Part shown: positions 15,502-23,281 of the stretch, one piece after another
Layout of the letters: every line of letters starts with the position of its first letter
How positions within the stretch are numbered: position 1 is the first letter of the stretch
From: Oscillospiraceae bacterium
Lineage (GTDB): Bacteria > Bacillota > Clostridia > Oscillospirales > Ruminococcaceae
Direction: 5' to 3'
DNA length: 35,385 nt
Assembly: GCA_009783205.1 (NCBI GenBank)
Contig: WRHO01000022.1
Span: 1 to 35,385, forward strand
The notes under the pieces: model-generated
Databases searched by the model: none
What the model was told of the DNA's origin: nothing
Seen by the model: only the letters and a program-made list of their open reading frames with translations
Program-made: the position numbers and the translations under genes

Positions 15502-16251
15502 TTACCTGTTAAGCTTTGCCATATCTGCGTTTCTGCTGTTAATCAAATCGAACGCCTTGAGCGCGAAGCTGCTCGCTTCGAACATACGCTGTACCTCGAG
15601 TGCTTTCGTCATTTCCTTATTCACGTCAACATTTGACTTTTCGAACGCACCTTGAATAATATCGAATCTCTCACCCGCCGGCATTACCGCGTCTCCGTCA
15701 TAGGCAAAGAAATTGTCGCCGACCTTTCTGACGTTCGCTTCCTCGGGAATATAGGTCAACAGAAACTCGTCAATGAAGTTCTCTTCATAGTCTAATATAA
15801 CCCCGTCGTTGGTTATAATGAAATCATTATGCCCTATGTAAATGTCGCCGCTTACCCCTTGAACCCGTCCTTGTCTTCCGAGTACAAGATACCCCTCTCG
15901 GTCAAGCTCAAATTGTCCCGCGCGGGTTTGATATGTTATGCCGTTGCGGTCGGTCACGTTAAAGTAAACATTCCCCCATATAGCAACGTCAAACTTACTT
16001 TCGGTGTATTCGAGCGACCCTTGTTCAAGAAAGGTATGCGACTCTTCAACATAGGTCTGTTCCATTGTCCCTCTGTGTGTGGCGTTCCTGCGCTGAACCC
16101 AAATGAGTTCGTCCATAAAGGTGTTTAAAGTAACCTCGTCCTTTCGGAACCCGGAGGTGTTTACGTGTGTAACATTGTTAGAAACGGTATCTAACTCCCT
16201 TTGTCTGACTATCATGGCTTGTGCCGCATTATAAAACCCTCTTGCAAACAT
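15502..16251 (-). CDS. flgF: Flagellar basal-body rod protein of the FlgF/FlgG family (FlhO-like)
   Basis: A 249-residue rod protein. It has the N-terminal signature MIVRQRELDTVSNNVTHVNTSGFRKDEV and a C-terminal helix (GAFEKSNVDVNKEMTKALEVQRMFEASSFALKAFDLIN). The central YFNVTDRNGITYQTRAGQFELDREGYLV is the usual FlgG-like domain. The ribosome site AAAGG lies upstream. It follows the sigma factor gene by 49 bp, as flhO often does in Gram-positive flagellar loci. Confidence 0.9.
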   Translation of the reverse strand: MFARGFYNAAQAMIVRQRELDTVSNNVTHVNTSGFRKDEVTLNTFMDELIWVQRRNATHRGTMEQTYVEESHTFLEQGSLEYTESKFDVAIWGNVYFNVTDRNGITYQTRAGQFELDREGYLVLGRQGRVQGVSGDIYIGHNDFIITNDGVILDYEENFIDEFLLTYIPEEANVRKVGDNFFAYDGDAVMPAGERFDIIQGAFEKSNVDVNKEMTKALEVQRMFEASSFALKAFDLINSRNADMAKLNR

Positions 16252-16300
16252 AAAATATAACCATGCCTTTCGATTAATTTAAATTAAATTTAAAATTTTC

Positions 16301-17053
16301 TCAATTTAAGTTTTTTATATAATGCTCTAACTTTTGTTTAAGTAAAAGCATACATTTAGAATGAATCTGACACACCCTCGATTCGGTCACCTCGAGAACC
16401 TCGGCAATTTCTCTGAGCTTTAGATTCTCGTAATAATAAAGCGACACAACCTGTTGTTCCTTTGGTTTAAGCTCGGCGATTGCTTCGGCAATTACCCGTT
16501 TTTGCTCCTTCAAAAAAAGCCCCGCGCTCACCTCGTTATCCCCGGAATCCCAAAAATTATCCTCGTACAAAAGCTCTTCAAAGGACAATGTGTTCGCGCT
16601 CGCCGTATCGGACAACCTTTTTGCAAACTGCTCCTTAGTAAGCCCCATATGCTCTGCCAATTCCTGATTCGTCGGGCTTCTCCCGAATTGATGATACAAT
16701 TCGCCGTAAGCGTTGTTTAACTCGCGCCCAAACCTCCGAACCTGTCTCGGTACCCAATCCTGTTTCCTGATATAATCGAGAATCGCGCCTTTTATTTTTA
16801 TCGACGCAAATGTTTCAAATTTGACGCCCCTTGCGGTATCAAATGCGTCGACCGCCGCAATAAGCGCGATTACGCCCTCATTAATGAGGTCGTCCGCGTC
16901 GAACCCCTTTGCGTATATATTCCGCAACGCGAGCGCGGAATTTTTTACCGAATCCATATATAACAAGACGATTTCGTTGCGAATTGTAACGTCTCCGGTT
17001 TGCTTGTATTTATAGAATAATTCGTTCTTATCATTACCCAAAACACTCACCAC
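16301..17053 (-). CDS. fliA: Flagellar RNA polymerase sigma factor (FliA/SigD/WhiG family)
   Basis: A 250-residue sigma-70 family factor of the sigma-28 type, which directs late flagellar genes. Region 2 is seen in FDADDLINEGVIALIAAVDAFDTARGVKFETFASIKIKGAILDYIRKQDW. Region 3 is RRFGRELNNAYGELYHQFGRSPTNQELAEHMGL. Region 4 is ALKPKEQQVV-type, with the helix-turn-helix LKLREIAEVLEVTESRVCQIH. The start is uncertain: GTG 17053 is used here, and TTG 17041 would also fit. It follows flhA directly, with no flhF or flhG between. Confidence 0.94.
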   Translation of the reverse strand: MVSVLGNDKNELFYKYKQTGDVTIRNEIVLLYMDSVKNSALALRNIYAKGFDADDLINEGVIALIAAVDAFDTARGVKFETFASIKIKGAILDYIRKQDWVPRQVRRFGRELNNAYGELYHQFGRSPTNQELAEHMGLTKEQFAKRLSDTASANTLSFEELLYEDNFWDSGDNEVSAGLFLKEQKRVIAEAIAELKPKEQQVVSLYYYENLKLREIAEVLEVTESRVCQIHSKCMLLLKQKLEHYIKNLN

Positions 17054-17108
17054 CCGTCGAGCAGATTTCTCGATTCTTCAGCTTCCCCGCTCTTGTTTGC
17101 TTTCGCTC

Positions 17109-19208
17109 TTATTCGTTATTGGCTATATTCCCGATTGATTGAATCTGCACTGTATTGTCGATTTCGTTATACGACAATACAGTAATACCCGGAATAAACT
17201 GGTCAACCATTTTCTTAAAGTACACCCGCACCACCGGACTCGTCAGTATAATCACCTGCGGCACGACATCGCGTACCTTTTCAACCGCTTCGGTGGCTAA
17301 ACTCATAATTTGTTGTACCTTTTCGGGGTCAAGAGAGAGATAACTCCCCCTGTCCGATTTTTTAACATTCGCTATAATAAGGTCTTCTATGCGCGGGTCA
17401 ATTGTGATTACCCGCAACGAGTTTGCCTCGGAGAATCGGCGGGTTATTGTGCGCTTAAGCGATTGTCTTACATATTCAACGGCAATGTCTATATCTTTAA
17501 GTGCAGCTACGTTCTCCGCAAGTGCCTCAAGTATTGTTTCCATATCGCGAATCGGTATCCCCTCTTTAAGAAGCATACAAAGAACTTTTTGAAGATAGCC
17601 GATTGAAACGACCGCAGGAATGAGGTCGTCAACAACCGCGGGGTTGTTTGCTTTCATATTATCAACCATCGTCTTAACGTCCTGTCTCGAAAGAATCTCG
17701 TGACAATGGGTTCTGATTATCTCGGAGAGGTGGGTTATCATAACCGAAACGGGGTCAATTAACGTATATCCCGCAACGTCCGCCATAACCTTTTTGTCTT
17801 CGCTAATCCAACGCGCGGGAATACCGAACGCCGGCTCGATTGTATCAATTCCCTCAACCGGATTAGACACGTCTCCGTTATCAATCGCGAGATAATGGTC
17901 GGTTAATATTTCCCCCCTCGTGACCTCCTCGCCCTTGATTTTAATAAGATACTGGTTGGGGTTAATTTCGGGATTATTTCTCATGCGTACCGACGGGAAA
18001 ACCATTCCCATTTCGGTGGCAAATTGTTTCCGAAAGAGTACAACACGTTCTATTGTGCTTCCCCCGCTTTTCTCGTCAACCAAATGCAAAAGACTGTACC
18101 CGAACTCCATCTCTATTTGTTCAATCGACAAAAGCTTAAACACATTGTCGATATTCCTGTAATAGCCTTCTTCCCCCGCGCTTCCCGCTCCCGGGAGCAT
18201 ATCCATGTCCTCCATAGCCGCCTGTTCCGCCGCCAAAGCTATTTCCATCTCCTCGCGCTTTAACATTCTTGACGTCTGAAACCCGAACAAAATAAGCGAT
18301 ATGCCTATAACAAACAAAATCGGCTTAGGAAACCCCGGAAGCATCATTAACGCCAACACGGTCAACCCGGTAATATACATTACAACGGGCTTTCTCGTGA
18401 ACTGGAATATAATATCGGCGTTAAACGAACCCTCGGTACCCGCTCTCGTTACAACCATACCCGTTGCGACCGATATAAGCAACGCCGGAATCTGCGACGA
18501 GAGACCGTCGCCGACCGTCAAAAGGAAATACGTGCCTAAAACCTCGCCGAACGACATATTCATCATAACCATGCCGAGTATTCCGCCGGCAATAAGGTTT
18601 ACGAGCGCGGTTATTATCGACATAATAGCGTCGCCCTTAACAAATTTTGTGGCACCGTCCATGGCTCCGAAAAAGTCCGCCTCGCGTTGAATCTTTACGC
18701 GGCGAAGCTTTGCTTCCTCGTCGGTAATCGCCCCCGTGTTCAAATCGGCGTCAATTGCCATTTGCTTACCCGGCATAGCGTCTAACGTAAACCGCGCCGC
18801 AACCTCTGAAACACGTTCCGCGCCCTTTGTTATTACCAAAAAGTTGGTTATTACTATTATAATAAATATGATGAATCCGACTACGGCATTACCGCCCATT
18901 ACGAATGTTCCGTAGGTTTCAATAACCTTTCCCGCGTAGGCATCACCCAAAATGCCCCTCGTTGTCGATATATTGAGGGCTAATCGGAACACCGTCGTGA
19001 TTAACAAAATTGTGGGAAATATCGAAAATTCGAGCGTCTCCTTTATATACATCGTCATCAATAAAATCATAACCGCAACGGCTACATTTATTATCAATAA
19101 AAAGTCAATTAACGCCCCGTCCCAAATTTTACTCAGAGGAATAACTATTGCGAGCACAATTACAATGACAAATACAGCGAACACGTTGTTCAGCATTCTT
19201 CTAATCAT
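17109..19208 (-). CDS. flhA: Flagellar type III export gate protein FlhA
   Basis: About 699 residues. ATG 19208 (MIRRMLNNVF) is preceded by GGGGAG; an in-frame ATG at 19250 would read through microrepeats and is rejected. About eight membrane segments fill the first 320 residues, with the FHIPEP signature region around RVSEVAARFTLDAMPGKQMAIDADLNTGAI. The cytoplasmic domain that forms the nonameric ring follows (PAFGIPARWISEDKK, and LLKEGIPIRDMETILEALA). It works with FlhB, FliP, FliQ and FliR to export flagellar subunits. Confidence 0.97.
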   Translation of the reverse strand: MIRRMLNNVFAVFVIVIVLAIVIPLSKIWDGALIDFLLIINVAVAVMILLMTMYIKETLEFSIFPTILLITTVFRLALNISTTRGILGDAYAGKVIETYGTFVMGGNAVVGFIIFIIIVITNFLVITKGAERVSEVAARFTLDAMPGKQMAIDADLNTGAITDEEAKLRRVKIQREADFFGAMDGATKFVKGDAIMSIITALVNLIAGGILGMVMMNMSFGEVLGTYFLLTVGDGLSSQIPALLISVATGMVVTRAGTEGSFNADIIFQFTRKPVVMYITGLTVLALMMLPGFPKPILFVIGISLILFGFQTSRMLKREEMEIALAAEQAAMEDMDMLPGAGSAGEEGYYRNIDNVFKLLSIEQIEMEFGYSLLHLVDEKSGGSTIERVVLFRKQFATEMGMVFPSVRMRNNPEINPNQYLIKIKGEEVTRGEILTDHYLAIDNGDVSNPVEGIDTIEPAFGIPARWISEDKKVMADVAGYTLIDPVSVMITHLSEIIRTHCHEILSRQDVKTMVDNMKANNPAVVDDLIPAVVSIGYLQKVLCMLLKEGIPIRDMETILEALAENVAALKDIDIAVEYVRQSLKRTITRRFSEANSLRVITIDPRIEDLIIANVKKSDRGSYLSLDPEKVQQIMSLATEAVEKVRDVVPQVIILTSPVVRVYFKKMVDQFIPGITVLSYNEIDNTVQIQSIGNIANNE

Positions 19209-19229
19209 GCTACACTCCCCTTTTTTGGT

Positions 19230-19300
19230 AATTGTCAACTGTATCGTCAATTGTCAACTGTATCGTCTATTGTCAACTGTATCGTCAATTGTCTACTGTA
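19230..19300. repeat. 19-bp tandem repeat between flhB and flhA (TTGACA family)
   Basis: The unit AATTGTCAACTGTATCGTC occurs at 19230-19248, 19249-19267 and, with one change, 19268-19286, plus a partial unit to 19300. The flhB stop codon (19285-19287) lies inside it. The minus strand carries several TTGACA or TTGACG hexamers but no -10 box at a suitable distance was seen. Confidence 0.92.
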
Positions 19301-20367
19301 ATCCCCTTCGCCGTGTACATATCGGTCAAGATAACCGCTATTGCGTTATACATTGAAGGCGGTATTTCGGAATCCACCTCTACCGTCTCGTACAGCTCGC
19401 GGGCTAATTGGCGGTTTTCGGTGATGAAAACGTCGTTTTCCTCGGCGATTTTGATTATTCTCAACGCCATAGCGTCTTTCCCCTTTGCCACCACCTTCGG
19501 CGCGATTAATGTGTTTTCGCGGTCATAGGATATCGCCACGGCAAAGTGGGTGGGGTTACGAACTACAACGTCCGACCCCGGAACCTGTTCCATCATTCTC
19601 TGTTGAGCCATCTCCCGCTGTTTTTGTTTAATTTTGCTCTTAATTGCGGGGTCGCCCTCTATTTGTTTATACTCGTCCTTAACCTCTTGTTTCGACATTT
19701 TAAGCTTTTTCTCATACTGCCACCATTGAAAGAGATAGTCGCCGACCGAAACAAAAACGATTATTAAAACGAGAAGCATAATTATGCCGAATGCGGTACG
19801 CGCAATATAAGCGACCCCTATTTTTGAGTCGGTGTCGAGAAGCCTTTGATAGTCCGACATATTGTTGCGTATTTGATTATATACAATAACCGAAATAACG
19901 GCAATTACGATTGTTCCTTTTATGACGTTAACAAAGGTCTGCATTGAGAACAACCGTTTTACCCCGGTTATAGGATTGAGCTTAGAAAATTTTGGCTTAA
20001 GCGGCTTCATGGTAAAAAGCCCTTTTGTTTGAAAAATCGTGCTTATTACGGGAACAATTATTCCCACCGTCGCCAATGGCGTTGTTATAAGCGCGAAATA
20101 CTTGATTCCGAAAACAAAAACGGAAATAAACGATTCTGCCGCGACCTCAAACCCCTCGCCGACATTTACAACCGCCTCGGACGTCATGTCCATCATAAAT
20201 TGGAGCATGAACCTTCCGTATACAAACAACATGAAGAAAATGAAAAAGATAGACGCCGCCGTAGTTATTTCCTTACTTTGGAGGACGTTTCCCTCTTTCT
20301 CCCGCGCATCGCGCCGTTTCTTCGGCGTGGCTTTTTCTGTTTTTTCTTGACCTCCGCCTTGCCCCAA
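19285..20367 (-). CDS. flhB: Flagellar export switch protein FlhB
   Basis: A 360-residue membrane protein that changes export specificity from hook to filament. Four membrane segments span about residues 30-215. The autocleaving NPTH motif is near residue 269 (VVRNPTHFAVAISYD). It begins with TTG 20367 (GQGGGQEKTEKATPKKRRDAREKEG), which has GGGGTGA upstream and no usable ATG nearby. The last residues (GITVDN) and the stop codon fall in the 19-bp repeat. It starts 5 bp after fliR. Confidence 0.96.
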   Translation of the reverse strand: MGQGGGQEKTEKATPKKRRDAREKEGNVLQSKEITTAASIFFIFFMLFVYGRFMLQFMMDMTSEAVVNVGEGFEVAAESFISVFVFGIKYFALITTPLATVGIIVPVISTIFQTKGLFTMKPLKPKFSKLNPITGVKRLFSMQTFVNVIKGTIVIAVISVIVYNQIRNNMSDYQRLLDTDSKIGVAYIARTAFGIIMLLVLIIVFVSVGDYLFQWWQYEKKLKMSKQEVKDEYKQIEGDPAIKSKIKQKQREMAQQRMMEQVPGSDVVVRNPTHFAVAISYDRENTLIAPKVVAKGKDAMALRIIKIAEENDVFITENRQLARELYETVEVDSEIPPSMYNAIAVILTDMYTAKGITVDN

Positions 20368-20372
20368 TTAAA

Positions 20373-21161
20373 TCACCCCAATCTTTCAAGGGTTGCGTAT
20401 AAGTTGTCAAACATAATATCCATGAGCCGTTGAACAAAATCGGACATAGGGCCGGCTAACGCCATTACAAGGAAAAAGCCCATCATAATCTTCATTTGTA
20501 TGTTAATTGCGAATATTTGGATATTCGGAACCGCTTTCATCATTACGCCCACGCAAATTTGCAGAATCATCTCCGCCGCAATAATCGGCATCGCCATCTT
20601 TACCGCTAAGGTCATTACCGTCCCCAAAAACATTACTATATCGTGCGACATGGAAATCCATTCCGTCGTAAACTCAAAGCCAATGGGAACGATTTCATAA
20701 GACAGCGCGAAAAGCGATATATAGCTTAAATGTCCCCCCGTGACGAAAAAGTACAAAATAAACAAATAATAGTACAAGCTCGCCATTATAGGCATTGTGA
20801 CATTTGTCGTCGGGTCCATAACCTCGGAAAGCGACATAGTCATCTGATTATCTATTATTTTCCCCGCCAATATAATGACGTTTAAAATAAGATTCACTAT
20901 AAAGCCGAAAACAAACCCTAACGCCGCCTCCATAAGCAAAACCATGACAAAATTCGGAATGTTCTCGGGTATATAACCGATTACATCGCCCATTGACGCT
21001 AACATAGCGAGCGAAAGCACAAGCGACATAGCCACGCGAACGCGCATAGGCACCGTTGCCCGCCCGAATATCGGGTTAAAGGTGAATATTCCGGTAACTC
21101 TCGCGAATACAACCAAACAGCCTATGAAGTTACCTATGATTAAATCCCATATTTCCTGCAC
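20373..21161 (-). CDS. fliR: Flagellar export apparatus protein FliR
   Basis: A 262-residue membrane protein of the FliPQR export gate. Typical parts are the N-terminal ARVTGIFTFNPIFGRATVPMRVRVAMSL, GFIVNLILNVIILAGKIIDNQMTMSLSEVMDPTT and the C-terminal MKIMMGFFLVMALAGPM. The start is GTG 21161, with AAGGGA about 10 bases upstream. The 55-bp gap to fliQ holds a decayed CTGTCAATT-type repeat. Confidence 0.95.
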   Translation of the reverse strand: MQEIWDLIIGNFIGCLVVFARVTGIFTFNPIFGRATVPMRVRVAMSLVLSLAMLASMGDVIGYIPENIPNFVMVLLMEAALGFVFGFIVNLILNVIILAGKIIDNQMTMSLSEVMDPTTNVTMPIMASLYYYLFILYFFVTGGHLSYISLFALSYEIVPIGFEFTTEWISMSHDIVMFLGTVMTLAVKMAMPIIAAEMILQICVGVMMKAVPNIQIFAINIQMKIMMGFFLVMALAGPMSDFVQRLMDIMFDNLYATLERLG

Positions 21162-21216
21162 AATTTATCAATCCCTTATATAACCGTCAATTATTCGTAT
21201 AGCTGTCAATTATTTA

Positions 21217-21486
21217 TCACAGAGTAATGCTCGCCATCCTTTCGAATATCATATTCAAAAAGTCAATTGTTTCGCGTATCATCCAAGGGCCCATTGCCAA
21301 TAAAGCGACAGTTATACCGATTAGCTTCGGCGCAAAGGTCATTGTCTGCTCTTGAACCTGCGTCGCCGCCTGTAAAATTGCAATAATCAACCCTATGCCC
21401 ATTGCCGCAATCAACATCGGCGCGCATAATTTAAACGCCAAGAAAATTGCACCCGTTAATATCTCTAAAACTATATCTTGAGTCAT
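21217..21486 (-). CDS. fliQ: Flagellar export apparatus protein FliQ
   Basis: An 89-residue protein with two membrane helices (about residues 14-38 and 50-72), which packs around FliP and FliR in the export gate. Typical sequences are GLIIAILQAATQVQEQTMTFAPK and MGPWMIRETIDFLNMIFERM. ATG 21486 has AAGGAG at 6-bp spacing. Length is normal for the family. Confidence 0.95.
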   Translation of the reverse strand: MTQDIVLEILTGAIFLAFKLCAPMLIAAMGIGLIIAILQAATQVQEQTMTFAPKLIGITVALLAMGPWMIRETIDFLNMIFERMASITL

Positions 21487-21526
21487 TTAAACTCCTTTTA
21501 CACTCCTTCACAGCTCCCGTTCGGCA

Positions 21527-22411
21527 CTACCCGTAACCGAAGGACTTGACAACCGAGCCGATTAACAACTGCCAACCGTTTACAAGCACAAACAACATGA
21601 TTTTAAACGGAAGCGAAATCATTGCCGGCGGAAGCATCATCATACCCATCGACATAAGCGTTGAAGCTACCACCATATCTATTATCAAAAACGGAACGAA
21701 CAATAAAAAGCCCATTTGGAAAGCCCGCGAAAGCTCGCTCACCATAAACGCCGGAATAACAACTCTGAAGCTGAGCTGTTCTTGATAGTTGAGCAAATTC
21801 ACGTCTCCCGTGGGGAGAACGGGAACCTGATTCCCTTCCTCGTCTATATCATACATCGTAGCTTCGGCTAAATTCATAAAAAACGTCATATTACTGTTGG
21901 ACGTTTGTCTGAGCATAAATGTTTTCATCGGGCGACCCGCCGCTTCAACCGCCTCCCACGCCGACTCAAATTCGCCGTTTACATAAGGTCGGTATGCTTC
22001 TTCGTTAATTTGAGTGAATACCGGCCACATAATAAACATTGTTAAAAACAGAGCTAATCCCGTCAAAATTTGATTTGGCGGCGTCGACTGTGTACTCATT
22101 GCGTTTCGCAAAAAGCCGAGCACTATTATTATGCGGGTATACGACGTCATCATTAAAAGAATGGACGGCGCGACCGACAAAATCGTAATAAGGAGAATAA
22201 TCTCCAACGGTTGTGAGCCGTCAACGCCGATGAGGTCGCGTAATGCGGAAGAATCCACATTCGGCGCGAGAATTTCATCATCGAGAATCCCCGTTTCGTT
22301 ACCGCCGGGTTCCGCAACTACGGTTACCGTGAGCATCAAAACCGATAAGACGACCACAGCGAAAAGGGTTGATATTTTACTAATCGACTTAAACCTTTTA
22401 CTTACTTTCAT
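21527..22411 (-). CDS. fliP: Flagellar export apparatus protein FliP
   Basis: About 294 residues from ATG 22411 (MKVSKRFK), which has AAGGA upstream; an ATG 13 codons earlier lacks a ribosome site. The protein begins with a cleavable signal-type segment (about residues 15-34, ending AEPGG), then the conserved core: LSVAPSILLMMTSYTRIIIVLGFLRNA, PPNQILTGLALFLTMFIMWP, and the C-terminal IPAFMVSELSRAFQMGFLLFVPFLIID. It overlaps fliO by 14 bp. Confidence 0.96.
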   Translation of the reverse strand: MKVSKRFKSISKISTLFAVVVLSVLMLTVTVVAEPGGNETGILDDEILAPNVDSSALRDLIGVDGSQPLEIILLITILSVAPSILLMMTSYTRIIIVLGFLRNAMSTQSTPPNQILTGLALFLTMFIMWPVFTQINEEAYRPYVNGEFESAWEAVEAAGRPMKTFMLRQTSNSNMTFFMNLAEATMYDIDEEGNQVPVLPTGDVNLLNYQEQLSFRVVIPAFMVSELSRAFQMGFLLFVPFLIIDMVVASTLMSMGMMMLPPAMISLPFKIMLFVLVNGWQLLIGSVVKSFGYG

Positions 22412-22814
22412 CGTCCTTAATTCTCTCTTTTTCCTCGTTATCCGCATCATTGCCGACCGTTATATTGTCTTTCTTCTTTCCGATAAAACTGCTTAATATA
22501 TCCGAAAAGGGAAGAACGCCTTGTACGACGCCTTTTTGTGCGTCCTCAAAAGCGGCCTTTGTGTACTCGTCCTCGGCAATGTCCAAATCGGCTAACTTTT
22601 CCATCCGCTGTGAGGAAACCCCGACCAACATCAATTTGCCGCAGACGGATATCACTAATATCATGGATTCGCGACCTAACGAAACCCTGTCGATTACGCG
22701 CAACCGCCCCCCGGACGTGGAAATACGCCTATTGAACATTCTGAGTCCGAAGAACGTCAAGAACATCAACCCCAAAACGCCCAATAAAGACACAAGCATC
22801 CATAAAATTTCCAT
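22398..22814 (-). CDS. fliO: Flagellar biosynthesis protein FliO/FliZ
   Basis: A 138-residue protein with one N-terminal membrane helix (about residues 3-25) and a cytoplasmic part with the family pattern LRVIDRVSLGRESMILVISVCGKLMLVGVSSQRMEKLADLD, followed by a charged tail. FliO helps assemble FliP complexes. The ribosome site is AGGTG. The gap to cheY (22815-22898) holds a long inverted repeat. Confidence 0.9.
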   Translation of the reverse strand: MEILWMLVSLLGVLGLMFLTFFGLRMFNRRISTSGGRLRVIDRVSLGRESMILVISVCGKLMLVGVSSQRMEKLADLDIAEDEYTKAAFEDAQKGVVQGVLPFSDILSSFIGKKKDNITVGNDADNEEKERIKDDESK

Positions 22815-22833
22815 TAAACACCTAAAACACCTA

Positions 22834-22880
22834 AATCAAGAGAATTAACTCACGCTTTTTTCGAGTCGCTCCTCTTGATT
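22834..22880. other. Inverted repeat in the cheY-fliO gap
   Basis: AATCAAGAG (22834-22842) pairs with CTCTTGATT (22872-22880) around 29 bases that can form a small inner stem (ACTC with GAGT). A T-run follows on the plus strand but not on the coding (minus) strand, so on the fliO transcript it would be a stem without a classical terminator tail. Confidence 0.5.
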
Positions 22881-22898
22881 TTTTACTGTATTTTTTTC

Positions 22899-23261
22899 TC
22901 AACCTAAAATCTTAGTTACGGTTTGAAGAATTCTATCGGGCTTAAATGGTTTTACAATGAAATCGAGCGCGCCGAGCTTAATCGCTTCAACAACCATCGC
23001 TTCTTGTCCCATAGCGGAACACATAATCACTTTAGCCGAGGGGTGTTTGCTTTTTATTTCCGATAAAGCTTCAATTCCCGTTTTATTGGGCATGGTTATA
23101 TCCATAACCACAAGGTCGGGCGTTTCCGCTTCATACACCTGACACGCAATTTCACCGTCTCCCGCTTCAAGAATATTTGTGTACCCGTTTTTTGTGAGTG
23201 TGTCTCTTATGAGCATTCTCATAAAAGCCGCGTCGTCAACCAATAGTATTTTTTTGTCCAT
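22899..23261 (-). CDS. cheY: Chemotaxis response regulator CheY
   Basis: A 120-residue single receiver domain. Acidic pocket D9 and D10, phosphorylation site D54 (VVMDITMP), S82 and K104 (VKPF) are all in place. CheY-P binds the switch proteins FliM and FliY and controls rotation. It sits between fliY and fliO, the usual place in Bacillota. The ribosome site AAGGAG is 11 bases from the ATG. Confidence 0.96.
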   Translation of the reverse strand: MDKKILLVDDAAFMRMLIRDTLTKNGYTNILEAGDGEIACQVYEAETPDLVVMDITMPNKTGIEALSEIKSKHPSAKVIMCSAMGQEAMVVEAIKLGALDFIVKPFKPDRILQTVTKILG

Positions 23262-23281
23262 GATAAAAATTCTCCTTCAAA

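Noticed and set aside
19209-19250. Upstream start for flhA giving an N-terminal extension MTIQLTI
   Set aside because: The extension is read from the 19-bp repeat and lacks a ribosome site, while ATG 19208 has GGGGAG and the conserved beginning.
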